A program made the translations under genes and the position numbers. From Struthio camelus (taxonomy: Eukaryota > Chordata > Aves > Struthioniformes > Struthionidae): 64,000 nt of DNA. Under the pieces are notes generated by a model. It ran no database searches. It worked only from the letters and a program-made list of their open reading frames with translations, and had not been told where the DNA came from. Shown one piece after another: positions 56,929 to 64,000 of this stretch; position 1 is the first letter of the stretch; each line of letters opens with the position of its first letter. The stretch spans positions 3,824,001 to 3,888,000 of the forward strand of contig NC_090946.1 of NCBI RefSeq assembly GCF_040807025.1, written 5' to 3'.

Positions 56929-59900
56929 GTATGTCATCTTCATCACTCCCTCTCGCCCTCCTTTGCTTCCCTCACATTTCTTCATGAGAGGACCGCCAGG
57001 TGCAAACACTCATACCGTGAGATTCAGGCTAAGGTAATGGCTCTTCTGTCTTTGGAAATGGGCACCTTCCACCTCACCCCGCTCTGGGTCAGTCCTTCCC
57101 CAGGGGTAGGCGCTTGCAGCCGTCTTGAAGTTGTTTGTGCAGGCAGAGTGGATCTTATTAGCATTTGTTCAAATTCAGTTGTGAGCAAGAGTGCCATGTA
57201 GACAGCTCTGGAAACGAGCCTCTTTTCCACCTGGCATGGGACTGGGGTGACCTCCACCCTGCCTTCTTTCGCCTTCTTACCTCTTGATTGGAATAAGCAA
57301 AGGGACCTGTTTGGGTACTATTGAGTTTGGGGATTATAAAAGGACTCGCAGGATGGGTTATGCACTAAGGGTCATATTCTCAAGGTGGGAGATGGAGGCT
57401 TTTCCTATGCGCTCAGTCTCCCCCAAATACCTCTTAAGCATACTTCCAAACAGCCATCATGAGGTAAGGGCACAAGGGACAAATCTGAAGGTCCCCGAGA
57501 GGAACTGTCCCATCTACCAGCTCTCACACCTTCCCTGCCTTGTGGAGGACAGACCAAGCCCTCTACTCCGTAGAGGCAGCCCTTTTGACCATTGCCTACT
57601 GCGTGTGAACCCATCTCCCTTACCGCCTGAGGGGATGACCAGGCCAAGATGCCCCAAAACACCACCCAAGAAGGCAATTGGTCCCCAAAAGGAAGTCCCC
57701 TTGCTCTCCTTCCTAGCCCAGCCTCAAACCTGGAGGCAGAGCTGGGATGGAGAAAGGATCCCCAGCAGGACACAGGACACAGGATGGGAGGTGATGGGGC
57801 TAACTGCAGAGCCACGTCGCAGGGGATCAGTATGGGAAGAAGGGTGACAGCAGAGCACAGATGGCCAGAGACCTGCTCTAAGAAGAGAGCATACAGCTGC
57901 TCATTTGCTCCCCAAGATAACTTTCAAGGGAAATTTCCCCCTTGAGTGGCCCTTCCTTTTCCCTGTGGCAGATCTGGACAGAGCAGCAGAGCCTTCCTGT
58001 AGACAGCTACGCAAGGCCAAAGGAACAGGAATTTGCCCCCGAATCAATGGGCTTGGGGAAGCTCTCCTTGCTTTTTCCCCCATACCGATGTCCTCACACA
58101 CAGCCTCTGGATCGAGGGGAGGCCATAGTGAACAGCCAAGCCCTCCTGCAGGCACAAAGTGAGGCAGAGCACTTTGCTAATGTCAGCCCTGGACACCCAG
58201 TATTGTTATTGTTATTGGCCCGGGACCAGCTTAACTTAAGCACTTAACATAGATATGGCCCTCACTGAATTTTAGGCACCTAGCCTAAATCCTCTGTAAG
58301 TCTGCACTGCGGGGGAAATGAAGGTCCCCAGCAGATGGATCACATCATCTGTATTGAGCACTGATCTGAAATTAGCCCCAAGAAGTAGATTATTGCTCTT
58401 ATTAATAACCAGACTCAAGGGCAGTCCCTGACACCTCCCGACCCGGTGGGCCCCCAGCACATGAAGAAACCTCCTCCCAGTGCTGCTTTCTGCCGAGTGA
58501 ATGGACAAGCCAATTTCTCTGGGACCCACATTCCCACCATGTTGTGCATTGCTGGTACTAGGCTTTTGGTGCCTTTTCTCCAGCTCCCGTCATAGCTGAT
58601 CATTTTGTCAGTCACTGCATCTGAGCAGAAAGTTTTCTTGGGACGGTGCCATCTCCTCCTCTCGGATGTGTGGGGTTCAAGGTGTTCTCACACCCAAAAT
58701 GGCTGACAGAAACAACTGCTAACTCTGTGGCTGCTGTTGTTACTGATCAATTAATGAATTATTGTCATCTCTCTCTTGTTTCTGCATAATGGCTCCTCTT
58801 TGCTTCTTTGTTGTTCTTCTTCTGGTTTCCTCCTTGCTCGCGCTGACCTGGATGTGATTTGAGGCACAATAGTTTGACTTCTATTGGCACCACTTTAATG
58901 GTCGGGGAGGAACAGGGGAGGGGAGGAGGGCTGCCAAAGTGGCCTTTGGGAGTGTTGTGTGCAGTCTCAGTCTGCTTTCCGAGGAGAACAAGCTTCTGCA
59001 TCCTAGGAAATCACCAGGACTTCAGCCCTGGCTCTCCTCATGCCCCTGCCATTGGCAGGATCTGCAAGGAGGGAGACCAGCACTCCATCTTTTCTCCCAG
59101 TGCTCAAGACCAAACATTTTTCTGGGGCTGGGGCAAGTCACTCAGCAGGGCTGGACCTGTTCAGGGCTGTAAATAACTGCCTTTTGCCTGTGCTAAAGAA
59201 TCCCAGCTTAGGAATGGAAGAATGGCCATATTGGGTGAGAGTAAAGGTTTCTCCAGCCTACTGTCTTCCCTCTATCTGTGGCCAGTCCCTGAGGCTCCCA
59301 CAAGCAGCAGGACCTCATGAGGTGACTCTTTCCTGCTGTGCCTGCCCTGATTCTGTGCTCATACTGCTTTGCAAGCCCATCACGCTTCCCAGGTGCCTTT
59401 TTGGGGTCCATTTTTTCGTCTCTGTCTCTTATCTTTTTTTTAATAAGAAGTCGGAGACCATTCAGGCAAAAAAGTAGCAGCCAGGGAAAAAGCAGCAGCC
59501 AGGGAAAAAGTAGCAGCCAGACGAACCGTTGCTAGAATCAGGTCTTGAAATATCATCAATAAATTCTCCAGTGAATTGATCAGCAAACTGTGGATGTTGG
59601 GTCTTACCCAAATGACCAGCAAAGGATCCTTCCCAATAGTCTACAGGCAATCTTATTTTTTATGAGATTTTATTTCACAGGAAAAAGTACTGACCTTATT
59701 TGTTTTTTGTGAAGCCTATTCTATCCCAGCAGCCTGGGATGTCTGCCCCAAACAAAGGCGTCCTGATGCAAACTCCACACAAGTAGGTTAAATGAATTGA
59801 TATATCATGTAGTAATTGATGGACAGAAGTGCAAGTAGGATTTATAAGCACTGTAGAGCGTAGCCTGAGGCTGCTAACCCCCACAGCCCGTGACCCTTTC

Positions 59901-62900
59901 AGGTATTTTCTCCATAGTGCATAGCATCTTCTGTTTCCATACAGTCCATTTTAGCTGGCTATTATTTAAAGCAAGGAGAAAATAAATTTCATCATTAAGA
60001 TGCATGTGATGGCCTCAACAACAGCAACTTTGTTTTTGCAGTAGCAGTGCTTATTTTGATGGATCGCCTCTGGCATACTTTGAAACGTAAGGGGCTAACT
60101 CAGGGTCAAACAGTGTCGTGGTGCGTGGTGTCTTTGGGGAGGATTTCGTGTGCTACAGGAGATGCGTGTGGTTGCTGGGATCTTGCATGTCGACATCAGG
60201 TAGTGACTAGCAAGGGGTTTGAGAGCGGCAGGGAGTCCTCTTCCCCTTGATCTGCACCTCCAGTCTTGGCACTGTACTGTGCACTGCAGCCGGGAGCCTC
60301 TCATGGATCAGTAGCTCAAAGCTATTTGGCACAATCTGAGCGCAGAGCAGAAAGACAAGTGGTATATGAAGTACAGGGCACTGGATACACAACACTTCTC
60401 TTCATTCAACCAGTTTACCACGGAATTTTTTAAGTGACCTCATGCATCTTGATGTGCCTCCCTCAGAGGCGGCCAAGCACTAGCAGTTTCCGCCGTACGC
60501 TGGGGAGCCATTGAGGCAAAGCAGATGATTCATGTGGCCAAACGTGAAATGGCTGGTCCTGCCTGGCTGGTTGGGCTCAGCTCTGTTTGCAGCTGCACTG
60601 GTGAAAGGGGTGTGAGGACAGGACCCAGCTCACCACAGCATGGTCACCTTGAGCAGCTCTGTGGTGGAGCACCTCAGCCATGTGAGGTGAGGTGAACCCC
60701 AGCTGAGGCCTTCAGCAGGGAAGGGAACAGTGCCAGGTCTGTCTCTGGCCCCAGGTCCATCTGCGGTCCCAGTTCTGCTCCAGCTATTTGTTTTGGGTGC
60801 GCTGGCCTGGCTGAGGCTGTAGGAAGAAGAGCTGTCCCCGCTCCCCAGTGAAGCCATTTCCAGGGGCTGAGTAAGGAACCCTGCATCACACCCTTTGCTA
60901 TTAGGGGAATAAATAATCACATGATCTCAACTGCAATCACAGCAAAGACACCTAGCTTCATCCTTCAGCATGCATCCTCTGCCCAGGAGGAGCTGAACAG
61001 CAGATTCAGGCCATGTAATTTTTCTGTGTTTTCTCTGATAAACATCAGAGCCCAGCGAGCAGCTCAGCAGGGCTGTCAGCTCCCTGCTAAAGCCCTTGCT
61101 GAAATGGGCTGTTGATGTCGGTTAAATTAAAGGGAAGGGAGAGAGTAAGGACAGCAAGACAAGGAGGATAGAATCAGAGAGACGCGACTGAAATGATACC
61201 GTGCCCTTGGGGCGCAACCTGCCAGCGGGGAGAGATGAAAGTGTTTCATCTAAAACTAAACCGCTGTGACAGTGACATCTATTCAGATGTGGAATCAGCT
61301 CGCTGGGGTCTGGGGACAGGCGGAAGAGCCTTATGCTAAGCCCTGGGTTGAGCAGAGCAGGGAAGAGCGCTGAGCCTCGTCCTGGCAGCGGGGAGGCCAT
61401 GTTTCGGGTGCTAACAGCGTCTCCCCGCAAAGGAGCCTTCGGCATGAAAACCAGGCAGGTTTGGGAGATGGGAATGCCAAATGCTTTCCATTTGTGGTGG
61501 CAGAGAGGGTGCTGCTCAGGCTGGCAGCGCAGCGTGCTGGCAAGTGGAGACAGCCGAGGCTCGTGATGCTACTTTGCTACTGGATTTTCCCATCTGTGAA
61601 CAGTTTCCCAATATTTCTACATTCAAAGTGAGATTCCACTTCCCTCCATCCTACAAACGGATCTGCTGAAACCTGTCTTTCTGCTCCAGGACTTGGCCCT
61701 CCAAGCATGTCTCCCCCATCCTGCGTTTAGAGACCTTTTTAGCCCCCCGAAGGGCCAATGCACGAACCCCGGGATTCAGATTTAGGGGTGCAAAAGACTC
61801 GTGTGGCACGGCCTGGGAGACCAGCTCAGGAGCTTGCCGCGGTGTTTCCCGGTGGCGCTCGCTGCGGGGCCACCATTTTGAGGTAGCCCAGGGCTTGCCA
61901 TTTTGTGTGCTATCTCCCTGGCTCAGTGTCGCCTTCCGGCTGGGCTTGTGGGCTGCGATGCGCATGCCTGCACCGTGTCGCTGCCAGCGCTGGGTCCGCT
62001 TGTCCCCGCATGGGAGCTGGGCGCATCCGTGGGGCTCGGAGGGTGTATGGAGGATGAAGCTGGCAGCTGCAGGGGCATGTCCCACTGTGTGAGGCACAGG
62101 GGGACCAGGTTCAGAGATGCGACTTTTTCTGTGCCTTTCCTCAGAGCTGGGTTTCTGCCCTGGACTCAGTGGCAGTCATAGCAGAAGCCGCTAATGGAGG
62201 ATTTCTGTGAGCATCATGAGTTCCTGGGATGAGTTTCTGTGGTGACAGGAAATTACATGAGCGTGAGCAACAGGTTAACCCCACTGTTGGTGGTGGCTTT
62301 TCCCCTTTCCTAGGTCCCTGGAGCTGCTGTCCTACCCTACAGTTCTCCCTTCTCAGGCCAGCATTTATCAAGAGCCACCTCCACAAGCTAGCTCTGTCTC
62401 CTGACAGACTTTCCTTCTTTCAGCAGCCTCTTTCCAGGTGCTAGCCTTGTCCTGGCAAAGTGGCAGCGCTCCCTTTTGCAGGCACTTTGGGCTCTGCAGG
62501 GCCGCGTGTGCAGGAACCAAGTAGAAGCAGCAGAGCAGCACGTGAGACCCACCAGCCTGGCCAGGGCGACCTCCACCTTTGTGGTGCCTTGGCCTCTTGG
62601 GGTAGGCAGCAACTCCAGGCAGGTGCCCGAGGCAGCAGGTCCTAAGTGACACCTCGGATGAGCTATTTCCATGAGCAGGAAGGGAGACTGGCCTGGCACA
62701 GGTACTGCCCTGCGGTGGTAACTGGTGAGGCATCTTCCTTCACTGGGAAGCACCTGCCCCTGGAGTCATGGTATTTCATGGGCTCCTCGTTGAAAAAAAT
62801 CTCCCAGCTCTCAGTAAAGTTTGAGAAGGGCCCTGAATTCATCTTTTTGAGCTGTAGACCAGAAATCAAATCAAAAGAACTATCTTCTAAAACCTCTTTT

Positions 62901-64000
62901 AACCTGGTTTCATGATTTGAGGTGAGGCCTGACTCACTGCTTTTAATGTTTGGTTGGGCCAGGTTGTTGCTGCTGTCGATTTAAAAATCTGTTTTTGAGT
63001 AAGTCAGGCTTGTTTGCAAGTGTGTGTGTGTGGGGGGGGAGTTTCCAGCCATGCTGTAGCAACACTCCTGAATGACGTGCCAGAGCAGGCGGGAAGTGAG
63101 ATCCTGTCTCTCCTCCTGCCTGCACCGCAGCCCCCATGCGTGAGTGGCCGTGGCAAGGCGCCGACACGGTTGGGCTATTTGCACACCGGCATGCTGACAG
63201 GTCTGCGTCCCTCTGTCTTGCCATCTGCGAGCAAGAGAGCAAACTCAGCAGCCCGTATGGGAGCGGTGAGACAGCCACCTGCTTTGCCTCCTGCAGTTGC
63301 AGCAGCCATGCCGTCTGCTGCTTGCAGCATCTCCGAGCCTTACCGTGAGAACTAGAGCAGAGCCAAAAAGGTGGTTTTGCTTTTCTCCCTCCAAAAACCT
63401 TAGGTGCTTTGCCTTCCCAAAACTATTCAGCAGTCCAAATGCTTCCCTTTGGCTTTGTTTTCCAAGTTTTTCAAATTCAGAGGGCTGGAAGAAACACTGC
63501 AGAAAAAGGGAACAGAGAGGGGCAAGGAGATCGCTCAGACCCCCTAGGGAAAAGGAAGTGGTGGTGGAAATCTGCAAGATAGCCCTGTTGTTGCATGGTG
63601 GAAGGTTTTTTACATAACCAAAGTTGGGTAGTGGTGCTCTTTGGGGTAATGTGGTGCAGCAGGGCTGAAGACATAGCGAATAACTGCTGAGAGGGATTTT
63701 CAGCTATGCGCTTTGGTTCCTGTCCACGTGATGCCACCTGCGGAGGCCTGACTGCATGCACAGAGGAGGGCTTTGCTGCTGGGCTACTCTCTGCTCCCAA
63801 ATCTCTCCCTGTTCCCGGCTGGGTCCCAGGGCTGGCAGCCAGATCTGGCAGACATAGAAGCTGGGGTTCAGTGGGGATCTTCTCCCACTGCCCACAGGGC
63901 TAAGGCTGTGCGGGAGTGAGTGAGAGGGAATGAAAACTGCAGGCGCCTCCAACAAATGTCTTAATTGGTCCTCCCAAGCTAGTTTCTCAACAGAGGTGAA
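56929..64000. other. No recognised exon; probable first intron of the CD6/CD5-like gene
   Basis: No scavenger-receptor cysteine-rich exon was found. The longest frame (57284-57847, plus) has no family resemblance. A GTTATT simple repeat lies at about 58204-58218 and a TG run at about 63020-63032. Confidence 0.45.
59466..59520 (+). repeat. Three-copy 17/18-bp tandem repeat
   Basis: Three near-identical units of GGAAAAAGCAGCAGCCA type stand alone in the AT-richer end of the window. Confidence 0.8.

Noticed and set aside
57284-57847. 187-codon plus-strand frame in the last intergenic/intronic part
   Set aside because: No scavenger-receptor cysteine pattern, no flanking splice context and low-complexity composition; taken as chance.
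1-64000. CR1 LINE ends, SINEs and LTR elements
   Set aside because: I saw no CR1 3' end repeats, tRNA-like SINE heads, paired terminal repeats or transposase/polymerase motifs. A masked search could still find diverged pieces.

Overview
This is a vertebrate nuclear segment with spliced genes, GT-AG introns, CpG-rich promoters and AATAAA signals. The gene order is MS4A member, CCDC86, ACOT-like thioesterase, ZP1, PRPF19, TMEM109, TMEM132A, SLC15A3, then a probable CD6 or CD5 leader exon. From recalled knowledge, human 11q12.2 has the same order, except that mammals carry PTGDR2 between CCDC86 and ZP1. The long Gln-Pro repeat in ZP1, the compact introns, the near absence of recognisable transposons and the GC-rich minisatellites point to a sauropsid. 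A bird is most likely; a crocodilian or turtle is possible. Species cannot be fixed from the sequence.

Left part (1-12.5 kb): about 3.2 kb without a recognised gene, then a six-exon MS4A tetraspan gene. Its poly(A) signal lies about 210 bp before the first possible CCDC86 start codon. CCDC86 has four coding exons. A three-exon acyl-CoA thioesterase/BAAT-family gene follows, with a Ser nucleophile, a peroxisomal-like C-terminus and an HNF1-like site upstream.

Middle (12.5-37.7 kb): a decayed ZP-domain paralogue lies about 3-4 kb before the intact 11-exon ZP1. Between them is an 85-bp element present twice. PRPF19 (16 exons) is convergent to ZP1 on the minus strand and gives exactly 504 codons. 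Its upstream region carries clustered ZNF143/THAP11-like motifs and an X-box. TMEM109 follows on the plus strand.

Right part (37.7-64 kb): a 4.4-kb array of 29/30-bp units ends at the TMEM132A promoter. TMEM132A (11 exons) carries more tandem arrays in introns 1, 8 and 9, and seven CCAAT boxes in intron 5. SLC15A3 (8 exons, minus strand) is convergent to it and has an ISRE-like motif upstream. The last 7 kb hold only the candidate signal-peptide exon and probably lie in the first intron of CD6 or CD5. The genes share no single pathway: they cover egg coat (ZP1), splicing and ubiquitylation (PRPF19), nucleolus (CCDC86), lipid metabolism (ACOT-like), membranes (TMEM109, TMEM132A, MS4A) and endolysosomal peptide transport (SLC15A3). 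No tRNA, rRNA, CRISPR or virus-like element was recognised.
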